Below, one piece after another: positions 32,671 through 41,119 of a stretch of DNA of 64,000 nt. A program made the translations under genes and the position numbers. The notes under the pieces were generated by a model. The model was not told where the DNA came from and ran no database searches. It saw only the letters and a list, made by a program, of their open reading frames with translations. Positions within the stretch are counted from its first letter, which is position 1. Each line of letters begins with the position of its first letter. This stretch comes from Actinomycetospora chiangmaiensis DSM 45062 (lineage in GTDB: Bacteria > Actinomycetota > Actinomycetes > Mycobacteriales > Pseudonocardiaceae), in the NCBI RefSeq assembly GCF_000379625.1, contig NZ_KB903220.1, forward strand, positions 34,624 through 98,623. The letters run 5' to 3'.

Positions 32671-35049
32671 GTGCCAGGATCCATACTCGGAACCGCCGTC
32701 CGCCGCGTCGAGGACCCGGAGCTGATCCGCGGTCGCGCCACCTACGTCGACAACATCGTCCCGCCCGGCGCGCTGCACGTCGTGTTCGTCCGCTCGCCGC
32801 TCGCGCACGCGCGGCTCGAGGACGTGGCGGTCGACAAGGCGCGTGAGGCGCCCGGCGTCGTCGCGGTCCTGACGGCGGACGACCTCGTCGACCTGCCCGA
32901 CCACCGGCCCTTCATGGTCCTCAACGACGCCTGCGCCCGCCCGCTGCTCGCCCGCGGCAAGGTCCGCTTCGTCGGCGACATGGTGGCCGCGGTGGTCGCG
33001 ACGACGAAGGCCGAGGCCGTCGACGCCGCCGAGCTGGTCGAGGTGGACTACGACCCGCTCGAGGCCGTCGTCGACCCCGAGGCCGCCCTCGCCGCCGGTG
33101 CGCCGCTGCAGTTCGAGGAGCTCGGTTCCAACCTCGCGGCCGGGATGCGCGACCCCGACGACGTCGACCCGCTCGCCGACGCCGAGGTCGTCGTCCGCGC
33201 GCGCATCGTCAACCAGCGCCTCGCCGTCGCGCCGATGGAGGGCAACTCCGTCACGGCCGAGCCCGGCGACGGCACCTACGACACGACCATCCACGTCTCG
33301 ACCCAGATGCCGCACGGGCTGCGCAACCAGGTCGCGACGCAGTGGGGCTGGGAGCCCGAGCGGGTGCGCGTCGTCGCCCCGCACGTCGGCGGCGGCTTCG
33401 GCGGCAAGGCCGGTCTCGCGCCGGAGCACGCGGTCGTCATCGAGCTCGCCCGGCGCCTCGGACGCCCCGTGACCTGGACCGAGACCCGCAGCGAGAACCT
33501 CACCGCGATGCCCCACGGCCGCGGCCAGGTGCAGTACGCCGAGCTGGGGCTGCGTCGCGACGGCACGATCGTCGGCCTGCGCGCCCGGGTGGTCGGCGAC
33601 GCCGGCGCCTACGCCGGGTTCGGCGGCGCCCTCGCGCTCGGCCCGACCCGCAACATGGCCCAGGGCGTCTACCGCATCCCGACGATCTCCTACGGCGCCG
33701 CGGTCGCGCTCACCACGACGACGCCGATGGGCGCCTTCCGCGGCGCGGGTCGCCCGGAGGCCGCGGCGATGCTCGAGCGGATGGTCGACATGGCGGCCGC
33801 CGAGCTCGACCTCGACCCGGCCGAGCTCCGCCGCCGGAACTTCCTCGCCCCCGACCAGTTCCCCTACACGACCGTCACCGGCTCGCTCTACGACTCCGGC
33901 GACTACGTCAAGCCGCTCGACGAGGCGTTGCGCCTCGCCGGGTACGAGGAGCTCCGGGCCGAGCAGACCCGTCGTCGGGACCGGGGCGACCGCGTGGTGC
34001 TCGGGATCGGCCTCGCGGTCTACGTCGAGGTCACCGCCGGCGGCGCCGCGCAGGAGTACGGCAAGGTCTCGGTCGACGACGACGGCGGGGCGACGATCGC
34101 CGTCGGCACCTCCGGGCACGGGCAGGGCCGCGCGACGTCGTTCGCCATGATCGTGTCCGACCGACTCGGCATCCCGATGGACCGGATCCGCTTCGTGCAG
34201 TCCGACACCGCGGTCGTCCCGCACGGCGGCGGCACCGGTGGGTCGCGGTCGCTGCAGCTCGCCGGGTCCAGCGTGCTCGTCGCCGCCGACACCGTGCTGT
34301 CCCGCGCCCGCGAGGTGGTCGCGTCGGTCTTCGAGGCCGCGCCGGAGGACATCGCGGTTCTCGACGACGGGTCGGTCGGGGTCGCGGGGGTCCCCGGGCG
34401 GTCGCTGGGCTGGGCCGAGGTCGCCGCGGCCGCACACGAGCAGGGCGTGTCGCTCGCCGAGGCGCGCGACGAGTCGCAGCCCGGCGCGACCTACCCGTTC
34501 GGCGCGCACGTCAGCGTCGTCGAGGTCGACCTCGACACGGGGCGGGTCACGCCGGTCCGGCACATCGCGGTCGACGACTGCGGGCGCGTGCTGAACCCGA
34601 CGCTCGTCGCCGGCCAGCAGCACGGCGGGCTGGTCCAGGGCATCTCCCAGGCACTGTGGGAGGGCTTCTCCTACGACGCCGACGGCAACCCCGTGACCGG
34701 CTCCTTCGCCGCCTACCTGCTGCCGACCGCCGCGGAGCTGCCGACGTTCGAGGCCGCGTCGACCGAGACGCCGACCCCGTACAACCCGCTCGGGGCGAAG
34801 GGGATCGGCGAAGCGGCGACGATCGGGTCGACCCCGGCGGTGCAGAACGCCGTCGTCGACGCGCTCGCCCACCTCGGTGTGCGCCACGTCGACATGCCGC
34901 TCACCCCGGACCGGGTGTGGCACACCATCCGCGACGCCGAGGCCGGCACGCTCGCCGACCCCTGGTCCGAGCCGCCGGCCGTCTTCGCGACGCTGCCGGT
35001 CCGCGGCGGCGCCTCGGGCGACCCGGAGGCGGCGTCGGTCGACGTCTGA
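32671..35049 (+). CDS. xanthine dehydrogenase/CoxL form-II-like molybdopterin-binding subunit
   Basis: 792-aa large subunit of a molybdenum hydroxylase. N-terminal domain a/b hammerhead (LIRGRATYVDNIVPPGALHV, SPLAHARLEDV), then the Mo-cofactor domains with VGGGFGGK, TPMGAFRGAGRPEA (form-II-type loop, not the Cys loop of true CO dehydrogenase), GTSGHGQG and the C-terminal LGAKGIGEAATIG with the base Glu. GTG 32671 follows TACGGT (32659-32664) by 6 bases. No FAD or 2Fe-2S subunit gene is adjacent, so the partner must lie elsewhere. Substrate probably an aldehyde or N-heterocycle. Confidence 0.88.
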   Translation: MPGSILGTAVRRVEDPELIRGRATYVDNIVPPGALHVVFVRSPLAHARLEDVAVDKAREAPGVVAVLTADDLVDLPDHRPFMVLNDACARPLLARGKVRFVGDMVAAVVATTKAEAVDAAELVEVDYDPLEAVVDPEAALAAGAPLQFEELGSNLAAGMRDPDDVDPLADAEVVVRARIVNQRLAVAPMEGNSVTAEPGDGTYDTTIHVSTQMPHGLRNQVATQWGWEPERVRVVAPHVGGGFGGKAGLAPEHAVVIELARRLGRPVTWTETRSENLTAMPHGRGQVQYAELGLRRDGTIVGLRARVVGDAGAYAGFGGALALGPTRNMAQGVYRIPTISYGAAVALTTTTPMGAFRGAGRPEAAAMLERMVDMAAAELDLDPAELRRRNFLAPDQFPYTTVTGSLYDSGDYVKPLDEALRLAGYEELRAEQTRRRDRGDRVVLGIGLAVYVEVTAGGAAQEYGKVSVDDDGGATIAVGTSGHGQGRATSFAMIVSDRLGIPMDRIRFVQSDTAVVPHGGGTGGSRSLQLAGSSVLVAADTVLSRAREVVASVFEAAPEDIAVLDDGSVGVAGVPGRSLGWAEVAAAAHEQGVSLAEARDESQPGATYPFGAHVSVVEVDLDTGRVTPVRHIAVDDCGRVLNPTLVAGQQHGGLVQGISQALWEGFSYDADGNPVTGSFAAYLLPTAAELPTFEAASTETPTPYNPLGAKGIGEAATIGSTPAVQNAVVDALAHLGVRHVDMPLTPDRVWHTIRDAEAGTLADPWSEPPAVFATLPVRGGASGDPEAASVDV

Positions 35050-35060
35050 GGACGACCTGG

Positions 35061-35093
35061 ACCGAACGGCCCCCGACGACGGGGCCGTTCGGT
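35061..35093 (+). terminator. hairpin terminator after the molybdopterin subunit gene
   Basis: Perfect 13-bp stem ACCGAACGGCCCC with GGGGCCGTTCGGT around a 7-base loop, 12 bases after the stop at 35049. No T-run follows, as is usual in actinobacterial terminators. Confidence 0.75.
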
Positions 35094-35190
35094 CAGGCTG
35101 CCGGGTACGGACGAGCCCGGGCACCTCGCCCGTTACCACGCGTGGCGCGAGGCGGGCGACGAACTCGCGGGGTTCGTCCTCGACGATCTG

Positions 35191-35664
35191 GTGCCGGTGG
35201 TGAACCGCCTGCGCCTGCTCACGGCCGCACGGCTGGACCTGACGGTGCACGAACTGGCCTGCCTCGACCTGCTCCGGCGGCAGGGCCCCCTCACGACGGA
35301 TCTGCTCGCCGACCGCACCGGGCTCACCCGCAGCGGCCTGTCCCGGATGCTTCGTCGCCTGGAGCGGGAGGGACACGTCGTCCGCATGGACGACGACCAC
35401 CACGCGCAGCGGGTCGTCGTCGCCCTCGTGCCGCATCAGGAACGCGACGACGCCGCGGAGCAGTTGCGCTTCGTGGTGCGGGCGGCGATGGCGAGCGCGG
35501 CGTCGGAGGCGGGCCTGCACCGCCGACGTGAGCTCGCCGGGGCCGCGGCGATCATGCGCATCCTGAGCGCGTGCCTGTTCCGGGCGGCCCAGGACTCCGG
35601 TGTCCGGCTGACGCCGCGCCGCCGTCACCGGCAACGCCAGAAGGTACCGCCCGTGATCGACTGA
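35191..35664 (+). CDS. MarR family transcriptional regulator
   Basis: 157 aa from GTG 35191. Winged helix: LTVHELACLDLLRRQGPLTT, LLADRTGLTRSGLSRMLRR, then the wing MDDDHHAQRVVVALVP. Codons upstream of 35191 stay open and read like a MarR N-terminal helix (YHAWREAGDELAGFVLDDLV), so the true start may be as far up as a non-standard codon near 35098; no ATG, GTG or TTG is present there. The C-terminus is Arg-rich. Separate from the preceding gene by a strong terminator. Confidence 0.78.
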   Translation: MPVVNRLRLLTAARLDLTVHELACLDLLRRQGPLTTDLLADRTGLTRSGLSRMLRRLEREGHVVRMDDDHHAQRVVVALVPHQERDDAAEQLRFVVRAAMASAASEAGLHRRRELAGAAAIMRILSACLFRAAQDSGVRLTPRRRHRQRQKVPPVID

Positions 35665-35693
35665 CGACCGTGCGTGACCCAGGTCCCGGCGAC

Positions 35694-35880
35694 GTGCCGC
35701 AGAACCGGTGCCGCTGGCACCGGTTTCGCGGGGTGGGTCGCGGAGGGCCGGGAGTTCCGGCCGCGTGCCGCAGGACCGGTGCGGGCGGCACCGGTTTCGA
35801 GGGGTGGGTTCCGGAGGATCGGACTCTCGGGGGCGTTGCCGCAGAACCGGTGCTGACGGCACCGGTTCTCGGGCGTGCTC
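35694..35880. repeat. 71-bp tandem hairpin array
   Basis: Two full units (35694-35764 and 35765-35835) and a partial third (from 35836). Each unit starts with TGCCGCAGAACCGGTGC-like sequence and a hairpin with arms ACCGGTGC and G(C)CACCGGT, followed in units 1 and 2 by a shared GGGGTGGGT tract. It fills the gap between the convergent marR and luxR genes and probably terminates both. Confidence 0.8.
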
Positions 35881-35913
35881 GGCAGGGGCGGGTGACGGTG
35901 GTGGCGGCGCCGA

Positions 35914-37452
35914 TTACGGAGCGGTGCCGACCAGCACCTTCAGTTCGCTGAACAGCTCCGCCCGGCTCTCCGAGCCCAGACGACGGCGGATGCGGGCGAC
36001 GTGGTGCTCGACGGTCTTCGTCGAGAGGAAGAGCCGGCCCGCGATCTCGCGGTAGGTGAGGCCCTCGAGGACGAGCTCGGCGATGTCGCGTTCGCGGTCG
36101 GTGAGGGATGTCGACGTGGCCTCGCGGCGGGCGCGGGTGACCGCGGCGGCCCGGGAGGCCCCGGCGTCGGGGACGGGCTCGGCGGCGGGAGCGGTGGGCA
36201 CGCGCCCGGCCTGGAGGGCGCGGGCGCAGGCGAGGAGGGCCGCGGAGTCGGCGCGGTCGGTGGTGCGGATGGCGGCCTCGCCGGCGAGGCGGGCGCCGTC
36301 CCAGCCGAGGCCGACCGCGCGGAGGGCGGTCGCGGTCGCGGTCACCGCGTCCGCGTCGACCTCCCCGGCCAGCACCGCGAGCCACACGCGGGCGGCGCGG
36401 GCCGGGGCGACGGCGCGGTCGTTGGCCTGCGCGGCGTCCTCGAGGGCGGCCGCGTGGGCGCGGGCGGTGACGTGGTCGTCGGCGGTGATCGCGGCGTGCA
36501 GCCGCGCCCAGTGCCAGGCGGTCGACCAGGACGGCGGGTCACCGAGGCCGGCGAGGAGTGCGGTCGCCTCGGCGAGATGCGGGTGCACCCAGCGGCTCTC
36601 GCCGAGGCGGGCGGCGGCGATCGCGAGCTCGCCGACCGGCAGCAGGCAGTACAGGTCGACCGGGTGGCGGAGCAGGGCCTGCCGGGCCCGGGACCAGAGG
36701 TCGAGCAGGCGGCGGGTGTCCCCGGCGCGGCGGGCGAGGGCGACCTCGCAGGCCACGGTGACGAGCGCGTCGCGCGGCTCGGGGGCGCCCGGGAGGTCGT
36801 CGGCGACGGCCAGCGCGGCGCGGGCCGCGGCCTCGTCGTCGCGCAGCATCGCCGACCACGCGCGCAGCAGGACGTGGCGGCGGCGCAGCGCGGGGCCGCC
36901 GAGGTCGGCGTCGACGGCGAGGTCGAGCAGCGGTTCGGCGAGCTCGGGTTCGCCGCGGTGCAGGGCGAGCAGGGCGCCGAGGGCGGCGGGGGAGTCGGCG
37001 GCGGGCGCCTGCTCCCCGGTGGCGGCGAGCGCGGTCGTCGCGCGGACCAGCAGCGAGAGGGAGGTCCCCGCCGTGCCGTCGCGCCCGTCGACCGAGGCGA
37101 GCAGTCCCTCGGCCGTCAGCGCGTCGGCGCCGTCGCGCAGCCCGGGCAGGACGTCGGCCGCCGGGGCGAGCGCGCCGCGCGCCTCGGCGAGTGCGCCCGT
37201 GCCGAGCAGGGCGACCACCGCGTCGGGCGTCCCCGCCCCCTGCCGGGCGAGCCATCGGTGCACCTCGGCGGCCCGGGCGAGCAGCCCGCGCTGGGGCAGC
37301 ACCGCGGCGAGGACCCGCGCGCCGAGCAGGCGGTCCGGCCCGTCCTGGGTGCGTAGCGCGACGTCGGCCAGGCGCAGCGCCGTGTCGGAGTCCCCGGCGA
37401 GGGCCGCGCGCGCCGCGGCGGCACCGTCGGAGGCGTCCTCCGGGCCGGTCAC
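35914..37452 (-). CDS. LuxR-type regulator of ini-like locus 2
   Basis: 512 aa, paralogue of 17006-18553. Helical Ala-rich N-terminal array (about 1-430) and C-terminal LuxR helix-turn-helix (LTDRERDIAELVLEGLTYRE, KTVEHHV, RLGSESRAELF). Shared blocks with locus 1 include SPAALGALLALHRGEPELAE, RRRHVLLRAWSAM, LWSRARQALLRHPVDLYCLL and WLAVLAGEVDADAV. The GTG start at 37452 overlaps the stop of the Hsp70-like gene by 4 bases as in locus 1. No ATP-binding motif is seen, so the sensing mode is unknown. Confidence 0.85.
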   Translation of the reverse strand: MTGPEDASDGAAAARAALAGDSDTALRLADVALRTQDGPDRLLGARVLAAVLPQRGLLARAAEVHRWLARQGAGTPDAVVALLGTGALAEARGALAPAADVLPGLRDGADALTAEGLLASVDGRDGTAGTSLSLLVRATTALAATGEQAPAADSPAALGALLALHRGEPELAEPLLDLAVDADLGGPALRRRHVLLRAWSAMLRDDEAAARAALAVADDLPGAPEPRDALVTVACEVALARRAGDTRRLLDLWSRARQALLRHPVDLYCLLPVGELAIAAARLGESRWVHPHLAEATALLAGLGDPPSWSTAWHWARLHAAITADDHVTARAHAAALEDAAQANDRAVAPARAARVWLAVLAGEVDADAVTATATALRAVGLGWDGARLAGEAAIRTTDRADSAALLACARALQAGRVPTAPAAEPVPDAGASRAAAVTRARREATSTSLTDRERDIAELVLEGLTYREIAGRLFLSTKTVEHHVARIRRRLGSESRAELFSELKVLVGTAP

Positions 37453-39608
37453 GAGGCCGTCCCGGTGGTCGGGGTGACGGTCGGGGCGGGACCGGCGGCG
37501 ACCGGGGTGTCGGCGGTGGTCGGGGCGACGGCCGGGGCCTGGGCGACCGGGCTCGTGCCGTCGGACGCGGGGGAGGTCGGCGCCACGGGTACCGGGGCGG
37601 ACGGGGCCGGTGCCGCCGGGACGGCGGCGGGTGCCACCGCCTGCGGGGCGGCGACCGGCGCCGGGCCCCCGGCGGCCGGTGCGGCGGGTCGGAGCTGTGT
37701 GGTCGGGGTCCGGGAGGAGCGGGTCGCCGTCGCCGGACGACGCGTGGTGCTCCCGGCCGCGGACGACGTCGGCTCCGTGCCGGTCGCGGCGGCCGGTGGC
37801 GCCGCGGCGGACGACCCGGCCGCGGGCGAGGACGGCTCGGCGGACGGCGCCTCGAGCGGCGGGACCGCCGGGGCGGCGGCCGGGGTGGGCGCGCTCGAGG
37901 TCGGGGTGGAGGTGGTCGTCGCCGTGCGCGTAGCGGTGAGGCCGGGGATCGGCACCATGACGGCGACTGCGGCGAGCACGAGCAGGGCGAGCGCCACCAC
38001 GATCCAGACGCGGTAACGGCGCAGGGGACCCTGCGGGGCGCGCTCGCCGACCGGGGCGGCCGCCGTGGCGACGGGCGGGCGGGGCACGTCGTCGCCGACG
38101 GTGCGGGGCCGCTCCAGCAGGGCGGTCGACCCAGAGCGGGCGGGCTCCCGGACGTCGTCGGCCCGCTCGTCCGGCGTCGGATCCACGGCACGACGACGGG
38201 CGGCGGACGCGCCGAGCGCGGCGCCGGCGGTGATGGCCGCCCCGACGGCACTGTGCCGGTTCGCGGGCGCCGGGAACGCCGCAGACGCTGCGGGCGCTGC
38301 GGGCGCCGTGGACGCCGTGGACGCCGCGGGCACCGAGGGAGTGGTCGCCGAGGGAGTGGTCGCCCGGCGCTCGGCCTCGACCCGGCGCCGTTCCCGCACG
38401 TCCGCGGCCGCGGCGGCGAACTCGCCCCGACCCGGCGTCGGGAAGGAGCCGGAGGCCGAGCCGGTCAGGGCCTCCTGACGACGGGCGGCCGCGTGGCCGG
38501 CCGCGGCGAGGGCCGCACCCTCGGCGACGACCGTGACCGGATCGAGCTCGGGGTGCACCGGGCGGCCGAGCTCCTCCGCGAGCAGGCGCGCGACCAGCGG
38601 GATGCGGGACGAGCCGCCGACGAGCACGACCTGGTCGGGCGTGACCCCGGCGGCCTCGAGGGTGCCGGCGAAGGTGTCGACGGTGGCCGCGACGAGCGGC
38701 GTGATCCGGGTTTCGAGGTCGGCGCGCGTGATGCGGACGGTCGTGTCGAGGGGACCGACCGTCACCCGCACCGACGCCTCGGTCTCCGCCGACAGCCGTT
38801 CCTTGGCGCGGCGGGCCGACCGCTGCAGCGCCGCCAGGGCGTGGCGGGAGGCGTTGTCGTCGAGGGCCGCGATCGCGGTGTCGAACGGCTCGCCGAGCTC
38901 CTCGCGGACGAGGGCGAGCACGGCGCCGTCCACGTCGGTGCCGCCCGCGCGGACCGGGGCGCCGGAGTCGGCGAGCACCTCGGTGGTGGTCGTCCCCGGG
39001 CCGGCCGTGCCGCCGTCGGTGCCGGCGGCGACGACACCGCGGGCGCCACGACGGACGACGGCGGCGCGGAAGCGGCGACCGCCGAGGTCGTACACGGCGG
39101 CGACCCGGCCGGCGCGCAGGCCGCCGAAGGTCGACGCGGCAAGCACGGCCGCCCGGGACTCCGCGACGAGCACGGCGTGCCCGAGCCCGACCCGGACGAG
39201 CGCCCGGCGCAGCGTGCGCTCGCGGTGGGTGCCCCACCCGGCGGGACGGGTGACCGCGAGCGAGCGCGCCGCGCCGCCCTCGAGGGACGCGACCCGCCGC
39301 ACGGCGGCGAGCACGATCTCGGCGGCCACGTCGTCCGCGCGCCAGGGCTCGTCGCCCACGATCAGGGGGACGTCGTCGCCGAGGCGCGCCGAGACGTCGC
39401 GGACGGCCCGGTCGGGTTCGAGGGCGGCCCGTCGCTCCGCCTCGGTGCCCGTGCGCACCACCCCGTCACTGCCGCGGTGGGCGGTCGCGGGCATGATCGG
39501 CGACCCGTCGGCGCCGAGGCCGACGGCCGCCGTGCGGGCCTCGCCGTCACGCAGGACCGCCGCGACCACGGTCGTGCTGCCCAGGTCGACCCCGAGGTCG
39601 TAACCCAC
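37449..39608 (-). CDS. membrane-anchored Hsp70-like protein, locus 2 (degenerate phosphate loop)
   Basis: 719 aa. Hsp70 fold with GVDLGSTTVVA (phosphate 1) and VVLVGGSSRIPLVA (adenosine), but the phosphate-2 motif is YDLGGRRFRAAVV (DLGGRRFR at 174-181) instead of DLGGGTFD; the catalytic/phosphate-binding Gly-Thr and Asp are replaced by Arg. ATP turnover is therefore doubtful. No substrate-binding domain. The linker carries SGSFPTPGR (387-394), shared with locus 1. One transmembrane helix at about 533-552 is followed by a Pro/Ala/Thr/Ser-rich external tail. Start ATG 39608. Confidence 0.87.
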   Translation of the reverse strand: MGYDLGVDLGSTTVVAAVLRDGEARTAAVGLGADGSPIMPATAHRGSDGVVRTGTEAERRAALEPDRAVRDVSARLGDDVPLIVGDEPWRADDVAAEIVLAAVRRVASLEGGAARSLAVTRPAGWGTHRERTLRRALVRVGLGHAVLVAESRAAVLAASTFGGLRAGRVAAVYDLGGRRFRAAVVRRGARGVVAAGTDGGTAGPGTTTTEVLADSGAPVRAGGTDVDGAVLALVREELGEPFDTAIAALDDNASRHALAALQRSARRAKERLSAETEASVRVTVGPLDTTVRITRADLETRITPLVAATVDTFAGTLEAAGVTPDQVVLVGGSSRIPLVARLLAEELGRPVHPELDPVTVVAEGAALAAAGHAAARRQEALTGSASGSFPTPGRGEFAAAAADVRERRRVEAERRATTPSATTPSVPAASTASTAPAAPAASAAFPAPANRHSAVGAAITAGAALGASAARRRAVDPTPDERADDVREPARSGSTALLERPRTVGDDVPRPPVATAAAPVGERAPQGPLRRYRVWIVVALALLVLAAVAVMVPIPGLTATRTATTTSTPTSSAPTPAAAPAVPPLEAPSAEPSSPAAGSSAAAPPAAATGTEPTSSAAGSTTRRPATATRSSRTPTTQLRPAAPAAGGPAPVAAPQAVAPAAVPAAPAPSAPVPVAPTSPASDGTSPVAQAPAVAPTTADTPVAAGPAPTVTPTTGTAS

Positions 39609-39920
39609 CGTATTCCCCCATCACTCGGTTGACCGCATACCGGCGCTCCCCCGTCAAGCGCAACATACTGCGCCAATCGGAGGAAGAAGAGTCACGGTTG
39701 AGGCGCGCCACCCGAGTGGGCGTCGAGAGTCGGGTGAACGGTGGGGCTGGTGGGGTGAACGGGACCCCGGGGGTGTGACCGGCCGGGGGGTGGTCGGATC
39801 CCCCTCCTCCCCGGATCGGGTTCGCGGGCGGAACACCGATGGCAGCGGCGCCCCGGATTCCTAACGTTGCTCCCAACGCCGGATCAGAGAGGTCCGGAAG
39901 GAGCAACCCTGGAGTGCACG
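39609..39920. promoter_or_regulatory. divergent regulatory region of ini-like locus 2
   Basis: 312 bases. GACCCCGGGGGTG (39763-39775), GATCCCC (39797), CCGATGGC (39836-39843) and TAACGT (39862-39867, likely -10 box, 18 bases after CCGATGGC). The first three motifs sit 34 and 73 bases apart from the first, against 33 and 72 in locus 1, and the one-base difference equals the extra G in the first motif. A possible minus-strand promoter lies around 39655-39680 (catactgcgcc). Candidate binding sites for the LuxR proteins. Confidence 0.6.
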
Positions 39921-40868
39921 ATGCCGGCGACCGAGGCCAAGACCCTGCTGCAGTTCCTGCTCGACCTGCTGCGCGACCCGCAGACCCAGGCGGCGTTCGA
40001 CGCCGACCCCCAGGCCACGCTCACCGCGGCCGGCCTGGACGGGATGTGCTTCGCCGACGTGCGTGACGCGCTGCCGCTGGTCATGGACCACGCGCCCGCC
40101 GCCGTCGCCGCCCGGTACGACGACGACGTCCGCGCCGCCTCCGCCTCGGCCGTCGCGGTCGTCGGCGAGGACTACCACCACGGCCACGACGAGCACCACT
40201 GGATCCCCGGCCCCGTCCTCCCGTCGCACGCCCCGGAGGTCGACAAGGTCATCCAGCAGCTGCAGTACGTCACCAACAACTACGCGTACGACTCGCACGA
40301 CACGAACCTCGAGACCAACCTCGAGCAGAACATCCGCGCCAACGGCGACGTGACCACCACGCTGAACCAGCCCGTCGCCTCCGGCGCCGGTGCGGTGGCC
40401 GCGGGCGGCGCCATCACGTCCCCGGTCGCGACCGGCGCGGGCTCGTCGGCCGCCGACAACGGCTCGCAGGCCAACGGCAGCGGCACCGCGGCCTTCGGGG
40501 GCGGCAACGCCTCGAGCGTCGGCGGCTCGATCGGCGTCGACCACGGTGGCGCGGTCTCGCTGCAGGGCGCCGCGACCGGTGGCGCCGACAACTCGGCGAC
40601 GAACTTCGGCTCGGGCGCGGCCGCCAGCAACGCCGCGGCGACCCACACCGAGACGCCGACCACCACGGTGACCCAGACCGACAACAGCCAGACCGACAGC
40701 AACAACGCCGACAACTCGCAGCACACCAACACCAACACCGGTGCCGGCGACCAGACCGCCGCCGAGCGCGAGGCCTCGCCGCTGTTCGCCCACGAGGACG
40801 CGGCGCACACCGCCGCGGCCGACACCCTGGCCGCGCACGACCACGCCCTGGTCGAGCACCACGCCTGA
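39921..40868 (+). CDS. IniB-like protein, locus 2
   Basis: 315 aa. IniB N-terminal domain (about 1-60, TLLQFLLDLLRDPQTQAAF, DVRDALPLVMDH), a His/Asp-rich linker with a single Cys in the whole protein, the conserved block EVDKVIQQLQYVTNNYAYDS, and a long Ala/Gly/Ser/Asn/Thr-rich low-complexity tail. Compared with locus 1 the Cys cluster is missing, so any metal binding differs between the two. No signal peptide. ATG 39921 with ggag six bases upstream. Confidence 0.85.
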   Translation: MPATEAKTLLQFLLDLLRDPQTQAAFDADPQATLTAAGLDGMCFADVRDALPLVMDHAPAAVAARYDDDVRAASASAVAVVGEDYHHGHDEHHWIPGPVLPSHAPEVDKVIQQLQYVTNNYAYDSHDTNLETNLEQNIRANGDVTTTLNQPVASGAGAVAAGGAITSPVATGAGSSAADNGSQANGSGTAAFGGGNASSVGGSIGVDHGGAVSLQGAATGGADNSATNFGSGAAASNAAATHTETPTTTVTQTDNSQTDSNNADNSQHTNTNTGAGDQTAAEREASPLFAHEDAAHTAAADTLAAHDHALVEHHA

Positions 40869-40952
40869 TCGGGCACGACGTCCCGGGGGCTGCCCCCCGC
40901 ACCCCGCCCCCGGGACGGGTCGTGGCGACCGCGCCCGCCGCGACCCGACCGG

Positions 40953-40987
40953 CAGCCGGGGCCCCGCCACGTCAGGGGCCCCGGCTG
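40953..40987 (+). terminator. hairpin between iniB and iniA, locus 2
   Basis: Perfect 13-bp stem CAGCCGGGGCCCC (40953-40965) with GGGGCCCCGGCTG (40975-40987) around a 9-base loop, in the 251-base gap between iniB and iniA. TAGAGT at 41047-41052 after it could be the -10 box of a separate iniA promoter. Same position in the gene order as the hairpin in locus 1. Confidence 0.75.
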
Positions 40988-41119
40988 TCCTGCGTGTCCA
41001 CCGTCCGAGGCGCCCGCGTCGCCCCGGCCCCGTCGAGGCCGGGCGTTAGAGTCGGCCGAACGGGCCAACGTGTTGGTTCGATCAGACGGAGCGGGGGCCG
41101 GACCGACGCGGGGGGCGAC

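Noticed and set aside
35694..35880. CRISPR-like array
   Set aside because: Only two and a half units, 71 bases long, with the repeat part variable and no spacer pattern; no cas genes.
25486..35913. Composite transposon with ini-like loci as flanking direct repeats
   Set aside because: The loci are diverged genes in direct orientation; no transposase, integrase, terminal repeats or target duplications were seen. The cargo is ordinary chromosomal gene types with the same GC as the rest.
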